Source of the DNA: an uncultured Caballeronia sp.
GTDB lineage: Bacteria > Pseudomonadota > Gammaproteobacteria > Burkholderiales > Burkholderiaceae
Length of the DNA: 44,046 nt
Reading direction: 5' to 3'
Assembly (NCBI GenBank): GCA_940588625.1
Contig: CALNPU010000008.1
Coordinates: 1-44,046 of the forward strand
Positions 19,149 to 28,486 of the stretch are shown piece after piece; position 1 is the first letter of the stretch, and the number at the start of each line of letters is the position of its first letter. The translations under genes and the position numbers were made by a program. The notes below the pieces were generated by a model. It was not told where the DNA came from, made no database searches, and worked only from the letters and a program-made list of their open reading frames with translations.

Positions 19149-20192
19149 TTACTTGGAAGGCTTGTATTCTATGGCAGAAGCAAATTGCTGCAACGTGGCC
19201 TGGGGCACTTCGCCCAGCAAGGTAATCCAGAAATCCCCGCGACGCTTGACCAGCACGTGTGTCGCGCCGCTATTACCCGCGCCTTCCTTGCGGGAATTTT
19301 TCTCCATGGGCTCGACAAAAATCGATATTGCCGCAAGTCCGTCAGAGAAAACAGCCTGATCGACGGGAATAGGCGGCTGACCCTCTTCACTCGACGCCAT
19401 CGGCCGGCGCAACTCACGAATCTCGCGGAATCCCGGAATGGCAGGCGTGATTTTCCAGCCCTGCGCTTCCATATCGACAGGCTGAACTGGCGGACGCACG
19501 ATCATCCATCCGGCTAAGCTCTTGATCCCGTTCGCAATGGCAGCCCTGTCGACGGGCCCGCCAATCTTAACTTGCGAAAATGAAAGCTGCTCGAGCACCT
19601 GGCCGTCAGGCCCAAGCGTCTGAGCGCGCAGCAGGAGGCCGGTTTTCGAGTCGGCCCAAAGCTTGTACGCAAAGCGCCATGCATCTTTCGGATCGAGTTC
19701 GATCACCTGGCTGTCGATCCCCGCAACGTGGTCCGGGCCAAGCATTTTCGGCTCATAGACCGTCAGGACCTGCTCGCTGCTAGTAGCCAGCAGCGACGGG
19801 AACGAATCTTTGTTCTGACGTTTTTCGACGACCACCAAATGCCGTTCGGGTACGAACGTGTACATGTCGTCGTCGTGGCGAAGCATCTTGCGAGGCTTGC
19901 CGTCCAGGCTTTCCAGCGACTCGAACTCACCGTCGCTGCGCGCCGCTGAGTGGGTAATCCGCGACGATTGTACCGTTGTCCCACGCTGGTAGACGAAGGT
20001 GCCCTCGTAGTTCTGCTGCTGTGCGGCGTCGTGAATCCGGTTGAGCAGTTCTGCAGCGGACTTGCGCGTGGCGGCGGAATCGTCGCCACGCGCAAAAGCA
20101 CTCGATGCCGCGGATAACAACGCGGCTGCACAGAACATCAACGCCGGCAACCGCCCCCAATGAGTCGTTTTCTTCAACCGCACACGTTGCAT
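19149..20192 (-). CDS. rseB: Sigma-E regulatory protein RseB (MucB)
   Basis: RseB is a periplasmic lipid/LPS sensor that binds RseA and shields it from DegS cleavage. The 347-residue product has a signal peptide (RLPALMFCAAALLSAASSAFA, about residues 14-34). The N-terminal LolA-like domain carries NYEGTFVYQRG and RKMLRHDDDMYTF. The C-terminal domain has FSDGLAAISIFVEP and HVLVKRRGDFWITLLGEVP. ATG 20192 is preferred over the in-frame TTG at 20195. It begins four bases after the rseA stop, so translation is probably coupled. The gene is intact. Confidence 0.92.
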   Translation of the reverse strand: MQRVRLKKTTHWGRLPALMFCAAALLSAASSAFARGDDSAATRKSAAELLNRIHDAAQQQNYEGTFVYQRGTTVQSSRITHSAARSDGEFESLESLDGKPRKMLRHDDDMYTFVPERHLVVVEKRQNKDSFPSLLATSSEQVLTVYEPKMLGPDHVAGIDSQVIELDPKDAWRFAYKLWADSKTGLLLRAQTLGPDGQVLEQLSFSQVKIGGPVDRAAIANGIKSLAGWMIVRPPVQPVDMEAQGWKITPAIPGFREIRELRRPMASSEEGQPPIPVDQAVFSDGLAAISIFVEPMEKNSRKEGAGNSGATHVLVKRRGDFWITLLGEVPQATLQQFASAIEYKPSK

Positions 20193-20196
20193 CAAT

Positions 20197-20838
20197 TTAT
20201 TGGCCTTGGCTGGTAGCCGCAGTGCGAATCAAAGGCATCGAGCCCGGCATGACGGGTTGTTGGGAGAATTGCTGATGCGCTTCGAGATACTGGTCCAGGC
20301 TGGCGTCGCGAATGATATTCGCTTCGACAACCGGCGAGTGCGTGCTGGCGGCAGACATGGAAGCCATGACCGTGCGCTGCACATGATCCGACGAGAGGCT
20401 GGCGACCTGCAGTCCGTTGCGACCATCCACACCCTGCAATTGCGGCACGACGATCCACGTCAGCGTGGCAGCGGCAGCCGCGACGGCAAACGCCGGCACC
20501 ACGCGGCGGCGGAACAGGTGCGAACGCAGGCGCTTGGCGGAAACCGCCGAAATGGCCGCGGGCACAAATACGTGCGCTTCAGCCTCAAAACGCGCCGAGA
20601 ACGCCTTCATGAACGCGCTGCTGGCTGCAGGACTGGCTGCGAGATCGTCGGAACGCAGGGCGTCGCCGATCAAGTGGTAATCCGACCACGCGGCGCGATC
20701 CTTCTGCGTAAACCCGGAAAGAAATTGACTGATGTCGCCCGAACCGTCGAACGATTCACCGTCGACAAAAGCGGACAGACGCTCTCCTCGCGAGCTAGCT
20801 TGCGATTGCACCGAAACCGACCCCATGATGCTCCCCAT
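20197..20838 (-). CDS. rseA: Anti-sigma-E factor RseA (MucA)
   Basis: RseA is a single-pass inner-membrane anti-sigma factor holding RpoE inactive until regulated proteolysis. The 213-residue protein has an N-terminal cytoplasmic domain (RLSAFVDGESFDG, AAWSDYHLIGDALRSDDL), the family sigma-binding layout. One transmembrane helix lies near residues 108-126 (VVPAFAVAAAAATLTWIVV), followed by a periplasmic tail. The start at 20838 (MGSIMGSVSVQ) is chosen because the 55 codons upstream of it overlap rpoE's end and look non-coding. It lies between rpoE and rseB. Confidence 0.9.
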   Translation of the reverse strand: MGSIMGSVSVQSQASSRGERLSAFVDGESFDGSGDISQFLSGFTQKDRAAWSDYHLIGDALRSDDLAASPAASSAFMKAFSARFEAEAHVFVPAAISAVSAKRLRSHLFRRRVVPAFAVAAAAATLTWIVVPQLQGVDGRNGLQVASLSSDHVQRTVMASMSAASTHSPVVEANIIRDASLDQYLEAHQQFSQQPVMPGSMPLIRTAATSQGQ

Positions 20839-20908
20839 CTTGACTGCACCCTGTAGTGACACTACCTCTGACTCAGATACCGCGTCCCTGCCCCGCGCAC
20901 CCTCGCTG

Positions 20909-21508
20909 TTACCAGCGCTTGCCTTCGGAAGTGTCCAGCAATGGACGCAATTTTGCCGCAATGGCTTCGCGAGCACGAAAAATTCTTGATCTGACGGTTC
21001 CAATAGGGCAACCCATCATTTCGGCTATTTCCTCGTAGCTCAGATCTTCAATCTCACGAAGAGTAATGGCGGTGCGCAGTTCTTCCGGTAAAACCGCCAT
21101 CGCAGCATCGACCGTCTGTGCGATCTGCTTGCTCATCAACATCGACTCAGGCGTGTTGATATCCCTTAGTTGGTCTGCATCGGAGAAAGTTTCCGCTTCT
21201 TCTGCATCAGCTTCGGTAGAAGTTGGAGCACGCCGACTCTGAGTGGCAAGGTAATTCTTCGCGGTGTTCACCGCAATCCGGTAAAGCCAAGTATAAAACG
21301 CCGATTCTCCGCGAAATTGCGGCAACGCGCGATAAGCCTTGATAAAGGCATCCTGCGCGACGTCCTCGACCTCGGCGGGATCCCGCACGAGACGCGAGAT
21401 AAGCCGAATGATTTTTCGCTGATATTTGGCGACCAGTAGCTCGAACGCTGCTTTATCGCCTTTTTGCACGCGTTCGACCAGTACCTGATCGATTTCTTTT
21501 TCGCTCAC
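20909..21508 (-). CDS. rpoE: RNA polymerase sigma factor RpoE (AlgU-type)
   Basis: This extracytoplasmic-function sigma factor directs the envelope-stress regulon. The 199-residue protein has region 2 (DKAAFELLVAKYQRKI, DVAQDAFIKAYRALPQFRGES, FYTWLYRIAVNTAKNYL) and region 4 (LPEELRTAITLREIEDLSYEEI, GTVRSRIFRAREAI). It starts at a GTG (21508), reading MSEKEIDQVLVERVQKGDK, the standard N-terminus. rseA, rseB and degP follow on the same strand. The gene is intact, so the sigmaE circuit is kept. Confidence 0.96.
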   Translation of the reverse strand: MSEKEIDQVLVERVQKGDKAAFELLVAKYQRKIIRLISRLVRDPAEVEDVAQDAFIKAYRALPQFRGESAFYTWLYRIAVNTAKNYLATQSRRAPTSTEADAEEAETFSDADQLRDINTPESMLMSKQIAQTVDAAMAVLPEELRTAITLREIEDLSYEEIAEMMGCPIGTVRSRIFRAREAIAAKLRPLLDTSEGKRW

Positions 21509-21603
21509 CTGGGAAATCCGTTAACTTTGGGGATGCTACGCGGAAGGCTATTGTAGCGTTACGCCGCCGGAACACGCGGGATGCTGACCGGCGGTTACAC
21601 GGG

Positions 21604-22094
21604 TTACAGATGTTCCTGGGCGCAACGCCGGGCGCGCACGGCCAGTTCGCGGAACGCGGAGGCATTGGCGAGCACGTCGGTGGCCACCAGAAACGATACC
21701 GGTCGGCCTTTCGCCGACACCAGCATGAGGGCAAGCAAGCGTTCGCTCCACTGGGCGCACCCCGCAATACGACGCCGGTATTGCGCGCTCCCCGCGGGAT
21801 CCCATGTGGTCTCACGCCGTCTTGCCCGATCTCGAACGTAACGGGCCGGAGACGCTCGCTGCCCCAGGCCGCAGCAACCAGCGCCGCAGTTACGGCCAAG
21901 GCCGCCAGGCATGCGCTGAACGGCCCGGCGTAAGCCGCCGCGGACCCGGCCGCTACCGCCACGAATACTGCGGTAGCGCCCCACAGCAAGGGTGAGGGAC
22001 GGATTGCGTGCCGGCGCGGGAAATCCGCGGACGGCTCCGCCGACGTGTGCGGCGACAGAACGTGCGCGCTTGTCATTCCCGCCCGCACCCGCAA
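21604..22094 (-). pseudogene. Small two-helix membrane protein, frameshifted
   Basis: I do not recognise a named family; a small membrane protein between fabF and rpoE is what this kind of genome tends to carry. The first frame runs MRVRAGMTSAHVL, two hydrophobic stretches (LLWGATAVFVAVAAGSAAAY and FSACLAALAVTAALVAAAW), then RLRPVTFEIGQDGV. The natural continuation is in another frame: WDPAGSAQYRRRIAGCAQW, SERLLALMLVSAKGRPVSF and FRELAVRARRCAQEHL, ending at 21604. The shift falls near 21808-21818, just after the DGV codons. The first frame would instead run on into rpoE with unrelated sequence. The start could be 22094 or 22076. Confidence 0.7.
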
Positions 22095-22112
22095 CGATCA
22101 GGCGCGCGCCGC

Positions 22113-23348
22113 TCAATACCGCTTGAAAACGAGTGTGCCGTTCGTGCCGCCAAAACCGAACGAGTTCTTCAGCGCCACGTCGATCTTCATTTCCCGCGCT
22201 TCGTTTGCGCAGTAGTCCAGGTCGCATTCCGGATCCTGGTTGAAGATGTTGATGGTGGGCGGTGAGATCTGGTGGTGCAGCGCCAGCACCGTGAAGACCG
22301 ATTCCAGTCCGCCGGCGCCGCCGAGCAGGTGGCCCGTCATCGACTTGGTGGAATTCACCACGATCTTCTTCGCGTGGTCGCCGAAGGTGTTCTTGATGCC
22401 GATGGTTTCGGCCAGATCACCCAGCGGCGTGGACGTGCCGTGAGCGTTCAGATAGTGCACTTCGTCCGCATTCACCGACGCGTTTTTCAACGCATTGCGC
22501 ATGCAGCGGCGTGCGCCGTCGCCGTCTTCCGGCGGGGCGGTCATGTGATAGGCGTCGCCGCTCATGCCGTAGCCGCTGACTTCGGCGTAGATCTTCGCAC
22601 CGCGCGCTTTCGCATGCTCATACTCTTCGAGCACCATCACGCCGGCGCCTTCACCCAGCACAAAACCGTCGCGATCCTTGTCCCACGGACGGCTGGCGGT
22701 AGCCGGATCGTCGTTGCGCTGGGACAACGCGCGCGCAGCCGCGAAGCCGCCGATACCCAAAAGCGACACCGTGGCCTCGGCGCCGCCGCAGATCATCACG
22801 TCGGCGTCGCCGTATTCGATCAACCGCGAGCCTTCGCCGATGCAATGCAACCCAGTCGTACACGCGGTCACGATGGCGAGGTTCGGCCCTTTCAAACCGA
22901 AGCGGATGGAGAGATGGCCAGAGATCATGTTGATGATCGACGCCGGCACGAAGAACGGCGAAATTCGGCGCGGCCCGCGATTCAGCAATTCCGTTTGCGT
23001 GACTTCGATCATCGGCAAGCCGCCGATCCCCGAGCCGACCACCACGCCCACGCGTTCCGAGTTTTCCTCGGTGATTTCCAGCCCGCTGTCTTGCATGGCT
23101 TGCACACCGGCGGCAATGCCGTAATGGATAAAGGTATCCATGTGGCGCGCTTCCTTGGCCAGCATATAGTCTTCGACATTGAAGCCTTTGACTTCACCGG
23201 CAAAGCGCGTGGAGAAGTTCGTGGCATCGAACTTCGTGATCTCGGCAATGCCCGACTTGCCAGCGACCAGATTGGCCCAGCCGTCGGCAACGGTATTGCC
23301 GACAGGCGAAATCAGCCCAAGGCCTGTAACAACACGACGACGGCTCAC
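22113..23348 (-). CDS. fabF: 3-oxoacyl-[ACP] synthase II
   Basis: FabF condenses malonyl-ACP with growing acyl-ACP and controls unsaturated chain length and temperature response. The 411-residue protein has the Cys-His-His triad: Cys163 in TACTTGLH, His in [11 protein letters not shown], and His in [10 protein letters not shown]. The C-terminal [17 protein letters not shown] is typical. It starts with GTG at 23348 ([15 protein letters not shown]). It follows acpP in the fab cluster, with a hairpin in the gap. The active-site residue after TAC is Thr where many homologues have Ala; this is probably neutral. Confidence 0.96.
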   Translation of the reverse strand: MSRRRVVTGLGLISPVGNTVADGWANLVAGKSGIAEITKFDATNFSTRFAGEVKGFNVEDYMLAKEARHMDTFIHYGIAAGVQAMQDSGLEITEENSERVGVVVGSGIGGLPMIEVTQTELLNRGPRRISPFFVPASIINMISGHLSIRFGLKGPNLAIVTACTTGLHCIGEGSRLIEYGDADVMICGGAEATVSLLGIGGFAAARALSQRNDDPATASRPWDKDRDGFVLGEGAGVMVLEEYEHAKARGAKIYAEVSGYGMSGDAYHMTAPPEDGDGARRCMRNALKNASVNADEVHYLNAHGTSTPLGDLAETIGIKNTFGDHAKKIVVNSTKSMTGHLLGGAGGLESVFTVLALHHQISPPTINIFNQDPECDLDYCANEAREMKIDVALKNSFGFGGTNGTLVFKRY

Positions 23349-23382
23349 GGTAACCCCTTATCCATAAATGACAAAAAGCAAA

Positions 23383-23425
23383 AGCCACAAGATCCACAGG
23401 AAATTGCCCTGTGAGCCCTGTGGCT
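23383..23425 (-). promoter_or_regulatory. Hairpin between acpP and fabF
   Basis: AGCCACA/TGTGGCT and CACAGG/CCTGTG form a two-part stem with a small internal loop. A tandem GCCCTGTG repeat (about 23406-23422) gives alternative pairings. It lies about 80 bases past the acpP stop and 35 bases before the fabF start. No T-run follows, so an mRNA-stability or processing element is likelier than a terminator. Confidence 0.45.
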
Positions 23426-23506
23426 GTTAAATCAGTTCGAATCGCGACAGAGCGTCAACCCCGAATAGTGTAGAAACAGCTTGGCGCGCGGGCCTGGGCC
23501 TTAGCC

Positions 23507-23746
23507 TTAAGCCTTAACGTTGGCGCGAGTGTAGTCGATCGCCTGCTGAACCGTCGTGATCTTCTCGGCTTCTTCGTCAGGAATTTCCATGCCGAATTCG
23601 TCTTCGAGAGCCATCACGAGTTCGACGGTGTCGAGCGAGTCAGCGCCCAGATCGTTGACGAACGAAGCTTCGTTCTTGATTTCGGCTTCGGCGACGCCCA
23701 GTTGTTCGGCGACGATCTTCTTCACGCGCTGTTCGATATTGTCCAT
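23507..23746 (-). CDS. acpP: Acyl carrier protein
   Basis: AcpP carries acyl chains on a phosphopantetheine arm through fatty-acid synthesis. The 79-residue acidic protein has the attachment motif [19 protein letters not shown] with the modified serine in DSL, and ends [16 protein letters not shown] strong Shine-Dalgarno GGAGGAGGG precedes the ATG at 23746. It lies between fabG and fabF, as in many proteobacteria; AcpS, which activates it, is intact at 9842-10273. Confidence 0.98.
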   Translation of the reverse strand: MDNIEQRVKKIVAEQLGVAEAEIKNEASFVNDLGADSLDTVELVMALEDEFGMEIPDEEAEKITTVQQAIDYTRANVKA

Positions 23747-23984
23747 GCAGCCCTCCTCCGGGAAATGTAGTTCAAAAACACGAGTGCGCGCATTTTATCA
23801 GGTTTGTACCCGTAAATACCCACGCACGGAATCAGCTTTGTTTAGCGCGTGACATGCCTTTGATGCCCGTCACGCCCTTTCCCGCTTCACTTCTGACAGC
23901 AAATCTCGCGCCTTGCGCACCGCGCTTTAAATCAGCACTTTGCGCACCCCTCGCCCCAAGGCGCGGATATTAACGAAATGTCTG

Positions 23985-24728
23985 TCACATGTACATGCCG
24001 CCGTTCACATGGAGCGTCGTGCCCGTTATATAACCAGCGTGCGGCGAAGCAAGGAAAACCACAGCATGCGCGATATCTTCCGGGCTGCCCAATCGACCGA
24101 GCGGTATCATTTCTGTTGTGAGCGCCGCGCGCTGCGCTTCCGGCAGGACCTTGGTCATGTCGGTATCGATAAAACCCGGCGCAATGCAGTTCACCGTGAT
24201 CCCGCGGCTACCGATTTCACGAGCCAGCGCCCGCGTCATGCCTGCCACGCCAGCCTTCGCGGCCGCGTAGTTAGACTGTCCCGGGTTGCCCGACGACGCC
24301 ACCACCGACGTGATGTTGATGATCCGGCCGCCGCGCGCTTTCATCATCGGGCGCAGCACGGCGCGCGAAAGACGGAAAACGGCGCGCAGGTTGGTGTCGA
24401 TGACGGCGTCGAATTCGTCGTCCTTCATGCGCATCGCCAACTGATCTTTCGTGATCCCGGCGTTGTTCACCAGCACGTCGAGGCCGCCGAATTCCTTGAC
24501 AACGCCGTCGATAAACGCTTCGCTCGCGGCCGCGTCAGTGACGTTCAGCACCGCGCCACGGTTTTGTCCGCCAAACTCTTTCAACGCTTCGGTAATGCCC
24601 TCAGCGCCGCTTTCGCTGGTCACCGTACCAATCACGGTCGCGCCCTGACGCGCGAGTTCGATCGCGATCGACCGGCCGATCCCTCGCGACGCACCCGTCA
24701 CGACCACTATGTGCTTGTCCAGAATCAT
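23985..24728 (-). CDS. fabG: 3-oxoacyl-[ACP] reductase
   Basis: FabG reduces 3-ketoacyl-ACP with NADPH. The 247-residue short-chain dehydrogenase has the cofactor motif TGASRGIG (residues 11-18), NNAG, catalytic Ser in NITSVVASSG, and the Tyr-x3-Lys pair in QSNYAAAKAG. The C-terminus ends GTTLHVNGGMYM. The ATG at 24728 is directly at the family N-terminus. It follows fabD by 56 bases, and a 238-base gap separates it from acpP. The gene is intact. Confidence 0.96.
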   Translation of the reverse strand: MILDKHIVVVTGASRGIGRSIAIELARQGATVIGTVTSESGAEGITEALKEFGGQNRGAVLNVTDAAASEAFIDGVVKEFGGLDVLVNNAGITKDQLAMRMKDDEFDAVIDTNLRAVFRLSRAVLRPMMKARGGRIINITSVVASSGNPGQSNYAAAKAGVAGMTRALAREIGSRGITVNCIAPGFIDTDMTKVLPEAQRAALTTEMIPLGRLGSPEDIAHAVVFLASPHAGYITGTTLHVNGGMYM

Positions 24729-24784
24729 CTTTTGTTTATTCCTTGTCCGTCGCTTAACTGCTTTGACCTATCTGGCTAACGAAT

Positions 24785-25717
24785 TCAGCCGGCGAGCAGT
24801 TTGCGGGTTTCTTCGAGCGAAGCCGGATCGAAGATCGACGCGCCGATCAGCGTACCGTCAATGCGCTTCGTCAACCCGTTCAACACCTTGCCCGGGCCGC
24901 ATTCAATCACGTGCGTGACCCTTTCCTGCGCGATCTTCTGCACGGTTTCGACCCAACGCACCGGACCTGCGGCCTGACGCACGAGCGCGTTCTTGATGGC
25001 TGCCGGTTCAGCGACGCTCGCGACATCGATGTTATTGATTAGCGGAATCTGCGGCACGCCGATATCGACGCTAGCCAAATACTCGCGCAACTGGTCCGAC
25101 GCCGGCTTCAGCAGCGACGAGTGAAACGGCGCGGATACCGGCAGCGGCAATGCGCGTTTCGCGCCCTTGGCCTTTGCGATTTCGCAGGCTTTTTCAACGC
25201 CCGCTTTCGCACCGGCGATCACCACTTGGGACGGCGCATTGAAGTTCACCGCTTCCACAATCCCCGCCGCCGATGCCTCGGCGCAGACGGCACGCACAGC
25301 GTCGTCATCGAGACCGAGGATTGCCACCATGCCGCCCTCGCCCACGGGCACGGCGCTCTGCATGGCTTGCGCGCGAAAACGAACGAGCGGCACGGCAGCC
25401 GAAAACGGGAGCGCTCCAGCGGCAACCAGCGCCGTGTATTCGCCCAAACTATGACCCGCGACAATCGCTGGTTTCAGCCCGGTCTCCTGTTCCCACACAC
25501 GATAAATCGCATACGCGGCCGTCAGCATCACGGGTTGCGTGTTCTTGGTCAGACCCAGCTCTTCAACCGGACCTTCAGCGATCAGCTTGCCCAGATCCTG
25601 GCCAAGTGCATCGGAGGCCTGCTGCACGGTTTCGCGCACCACGACGTAGTCGGCAAATGCGTTGAGCATGTCGACCGACTGGGATCCTTGTCCCGGAAAA
25701 ACGAACGCGAATTTCAT
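24785..25717 (-). CDS. fabD: Malonyl-CoA-ACP transacylase
   Basis: FabD transfers malonyl from CoA to ACP. The 310-residue protein starts MKFAFVFPGQGSQSVDML at ATG 25717; the open frame extends 38 codons upstream, but that stretch is not family-like. The nucleophile is Ser90 in the elbow GHSLGEY. Catalytic His lies in VSAPFHSSLL, and the C-terminal HVIECGPGKVLNGL is typical. It lies between fabH and fabG. The gene is intact. Confidence 0.95.
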   Translation of the reverse strand: MKFAFVFPGQGSQSVDMLNAFADYVVVRETVQQASDALGQDLGKLIAEGPVEELGLTKNTQPVMLTAAYAIYRVWEQETGLKPAIVAGHSLGEYTALVAAGALPFSAAVPLVRFRAQAMQSAVPVGEGGMVAILGLDDDAVRAVCAEASAAGIVEAVNFNAPSQVVIAGAKAGVEKACEIAKAKGAKRALPLPVSAPFHSSLLKPASDQLREYLASVDIGVPQIPLINNIDVASVAEPAAIKNALVRQAAGPVRWVETVQKIAQERVTHVIECGPGKVLNGLTKRIDGTLIGASIFDPASLEETRKLLAG

Positions 25718-25803
25718 GAGGTCCTTGCTCGATTGGATTGTCGAATGACTGACGTGGCGTGATGCCGGAGCGTCGTACCGGTTTGATATCGGCTTGATCG
25801 CGC

Positions 25804-26793
25804 TTAATAGCGGATAACTGACGCTCCCCACGTGAAGCCGCCGCCCACCCCTTCGATGAGCACATGCTGGCCGCGCTTGATGCGGCCGTCGCGCACGGCG
25901 ACGTCGAATGCGAGAGGAATGGATGCTGCCGACGTATTGCCATGCTCGCCAACGGTCACGACCATGCGCTCCAGCGGCAAATGCAACTTGCGCACGGTGC
26001 TTTCCATGATGCGGATATTGGCCTGATGCGGAATGAGCCAGTCGATGTCACCAGCAGTCAGTTGCGCTTTCTCGAGCACCTCGACAACCACTTTTTCCAG
26101 CACCTTCACAGCCAGCTTAAACACGGCCTGGCCATCCATGTGCAGGAACGCGCTGCCTTCGATCACGCCCTTGTTTACATTGCCCGGCGTGCACAGGATG
26201 TTCACGTGGCTGCCGTCGGCGTGAAGCGCGCTCGACAGTACGCCGGGTTCATCGGAGGCTTGCAGGATCACTGCGCCCGCGCCGTCGCCGAACAGCACGC
26301 AGGTGGTGCGATCATTGAAATCGAGAATACGCGAGAAGGTTTCAGCACCGACGACCAGCGCAGTGCGGTTTACGCCGCTGCGAATGAAGCTGTCCGCAGT
26401 CGCCACCGCGTAAGCGAAGCCCGAGCAGACAGCCTGGATATCGAACGCTGCGCCGCCGTTCTTGATGCCGAGCTTGTTCTGCAACAGGCAAGCGGTGCTG
26501 GGGAAAACGAAGTCAGGCGTGGACGTGGCGACAATGATCAGATCGATCGATTGCGGATCTATACTGGCAGCCTCGATCACATGACGCGACGCCTGCAAGG
26601 CAAGTTCGCTGGTCGTCTGATCGGGTGCGGCGAAGTGGCGTGCATGGATACCGGTGCGGGCGACGATCCACTCATCGCTCGTTTCAACACCTTGTTTTGC
26701 CAGACGCTCGGCCAGTTCCTGGTTCGAGACACAGTCCGCCGGCAGGTAACTGCCCGTTCCGATCACGCGGGAATAGAGATTCGATTGAGCCAT
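25804..26793 (-). CDS. fabH: 3-oxoacyl-[ACP] synthase III (FabH), in frame with PlsX
   Basis: FabH starts each fatty acid by condensing acetyl-CoA with malonyl-ACP. Counting from ATG 26793 ([18 protein letters not shown]), the 329 residues match a full FabH: nucleophile Cys123 in [10 protein letters not shown], His in [10 protein letters not shown], and Asn in [13 protein letters not shown], ending [12 protein letters not shown]. There is no stop codon between the upstream plsX sequence and this gene, so the whole 25804-27963 stretch is one open frame of 719 codons. A GAAGG four bases before ATG 26793 could still drive separate initiation. Whether FabH is made alone, as a fusion, or both cannot be told from sequence. 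Confidence 0.9.
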   Translation of the reverse strand: MAQSNLYSRVIGTGSYLPADCVSNQELAERLAKQGVETSDEWIVARTGIHARHFAAPDQTTSELALQASRHVIEAASIDPQSIDLIIVATSTPDFVFPSTACLLQNKLGIKNGGAAFDIQAVCSGFAYAVATADSFIRSGVNRTALVVGAETFSRILDFNDRTTCVLFGDGAGAVILQASDEPGVLSSALHADGSHVNILCTPGNVNKGVIEGSAFLHMDGQAVFKLAVKVLEKVVVEVLEKAQLTAGDIDWLIPHQANIRIMESTVRKLHLPLERMVVTVGEHGNTSAASIPLAFDVAVRDGRIKRGQHVLIEGVGGGFTWGASVIRY

Positions 26794-27963
26794 TATGCCT
26801 TCGAGGGATAGCGCGGCGCCCGGTTCGCCCGGCTGCACAAGCGGGCGGTCAATGACCGTATTATCGCCTGGGGCGACGGGGTCGACCGCAGGGTCGGTCT
26901 GATTCGGAACCGCGGTACCAGCAGTGTTAGCGGAAGCGCCGAGCGTCTGTTGCACGGGAGCAGCATTTTCTTCCATGGAGCGCAAGAGGCGTTCAAGCAC
27001 GCTATTTTTGACCGCATCATACCCGCGTTTGATAGCCCACTCAACCCCGTACGCTTGTGCCGATCCGTGGCTCTTGATGACCAGCCCGCGCAAGCCGAGC
27101 AGCGCAGCGCCGTTGTACTGAGCGGGATTAACCCGGCGTTTGAAGCGTTTGAGAACGGGCAATGCGACGATTGCCATCAGCTTGGCGAGGAGCGACCGGC
27201 TGAATTCCTCGCGAATCATGTCGGTCAGCATCTGCGCCAGACCTTCCGAGGTCTTCAGCGCTACGTTGCCGACAAAACCATCGCATACGATCACGTCGGT
27301 CGTGCCTTTATAGATGTCGTTGCCTTCCACGTTGCCGTAGAAATTGAGCGTGCTTGCGCGCAGCAATTCGCCGGCGCGTTTGATGATGTCGTTGCCCTTG
27401 ATGACTTCTTCGCCAATGTTGAGCAGACCGATGGTCGGCTGCTCCTTGTCCCCGATAGCGGCGACAAGCGCGTGGCCCATTTCAGCGAATTGCAGCAAGT
27501 GTTGCGGCTCGCAGTCCACGTTCGCGCCCAGGTCGAGCACGGTGGTGAAGCCCTTCTGGCTTGGCATCGCGAATGCGATAGCCGGGCGCTCGATGCCCGG
27601 CAGCGTCTTGAGCACGTAGCGGGACACGGCCATCAATGCGCCGGTGTTGCCTGCCGAGATGCACGTCTGTGCCTGGCCATCCTTGACGAGGTTGAGCGCC
27701 ACCCGCATGGACGAATCTTTTTTCCGGCGCAGCGCAACCTCTAGCGGATCGTCCATCTCGACCACTTCGGTGGCCGGGACGACCGTCAGCCGGGTTTCGC
27801 CGGTGGCTTTGCACTTCTTCAGTTGCGCGCGGATGGCCGGCTCGATGCCGACGAGCAACAGATGCGCATCAGGATGCGAACGCACAAAACTGACCGCGGC
27901 GGGAACGGTCACGGCCGGGCCGTGGTCGCCTCCCATGCAGTCGATAGTGATCTTTACGGTCAT
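26794..27963 (-). CDS. plsX: Phosphate acyltransferase PlsX, continuous with FabH
   Basis: PlsX converts acyl-ACP to acyl-phosphate, feeding PlsY in phospholipid synthesis. From ATG 27963 the protein reads [52 protein letters not shown] and [17 protein letters not shown], all PlsX signatures, and its catalytic core ends near residue 340. A tail of about 50 residues rich in Ala, Pro, Gly and Asp follows, with no stop before the fabH ATG; residue 391 is the FabH methionine. In the neighbouring frame a TAA overlaps that ATG (TAATG) after ...APRYPSKA, the kind of junction expected for two separate genes. A one-base indel in the tail could therefore have created the fusion. A terminator lies upstream at 27986-28013. 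Confidence 0.88.
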
Positions 27964-27985
27964 GGAGTGCGACGAATTTCAGGCA

Positions 27986-28013
27986 CAAAAAAGCGGCAGT
28001 GAAATGCCGCCTT
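27986..28013 (-). terminator. Terminator-like hairpin between rpmF and plsX
   Basis: On the minus strand GCGGCA and TGCCGC pair around a 6-base loop and are followed by T6. It would attenuate transcription from rpmF into plsX-fabH. Confidence 0.75.
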
Positions 28014-28104
28014 CTTGTCGTACCGGGAACATGTCAAACGCGAGCAACCGCGACTCAGATCACGAGTCAAGACGGTGACGCTAGACGCAACAAGCGTCGT
28101 ACGC

Positions 28105-28284
28105 TTAGTCGTTCTTCGTCTTGATGACTTTCTTGCCACGATAGTAGCCGTTCGGGCTCACGTGGTGACGCAGATGCACTTCACCCGTGCTCGGCTCAAC
28201 TGCTAGCGGCGCTGCGGCGAGGAAATGGTGCGAACAATGCATGCCGCGCTTGGACGGCGATTTCTTGTTTTGCTGAACTGCCAT
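28105..28284 (-). CDS. rpmF: 50S ribosomal protein L32
   Basis: L32 is a small zinc-ribbon-type protein of the large subunit. The 59-residue product starts [20 protein letters not shown] at ATG 28284 and ends [14 protein letters not shown] at a TAA (28105-28107). CPP GGAG lies upstream of the start at Shine-Dalgarno distance. Upstream is the dead yceD, its usual partner; downstream are a terminator and plsX, matching the conserved yceD-rpmF-plsX-fab order. The gene is intact. Confidence 0.95.
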   Translation of the reverse strand: MAVQQNKKSPSKRGMHCSHHFLAAAPLAVEPSTGEVHLRHHVSPNGYYRGKKVIKTKND

Positions 28285-28486
28285 GACGACTCCGGAAAAA
28301 TTTTGCGAATTCTAACACAGCTCGATATGCCGGAGACCCTGACCTGAGGCCAGTGAGTCTTTCCGGCCGCGTCGCGCCGCCTGATGATTCGACACCCGGC
28401 CTGATGCCGGACATCAATACTCTTTAATGCGAGCGTTTAATGCTCACTCAGTGAGGCAAACTCAATGCGCGCGCTTCACTGCCCGC

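Noticed and set aside
21550..21578. A promoter for rpoE (TACAAT on the minus strand)
   Set aside because: No matching -35 box at the proper spacing and no clear sigmaE consensus; too weak to list.
22272..23414. A 380-codon plus-strand open frame opposite fabF
   Set aside because: It is a shadow of fabF, which has its full Cys-His-His triad.
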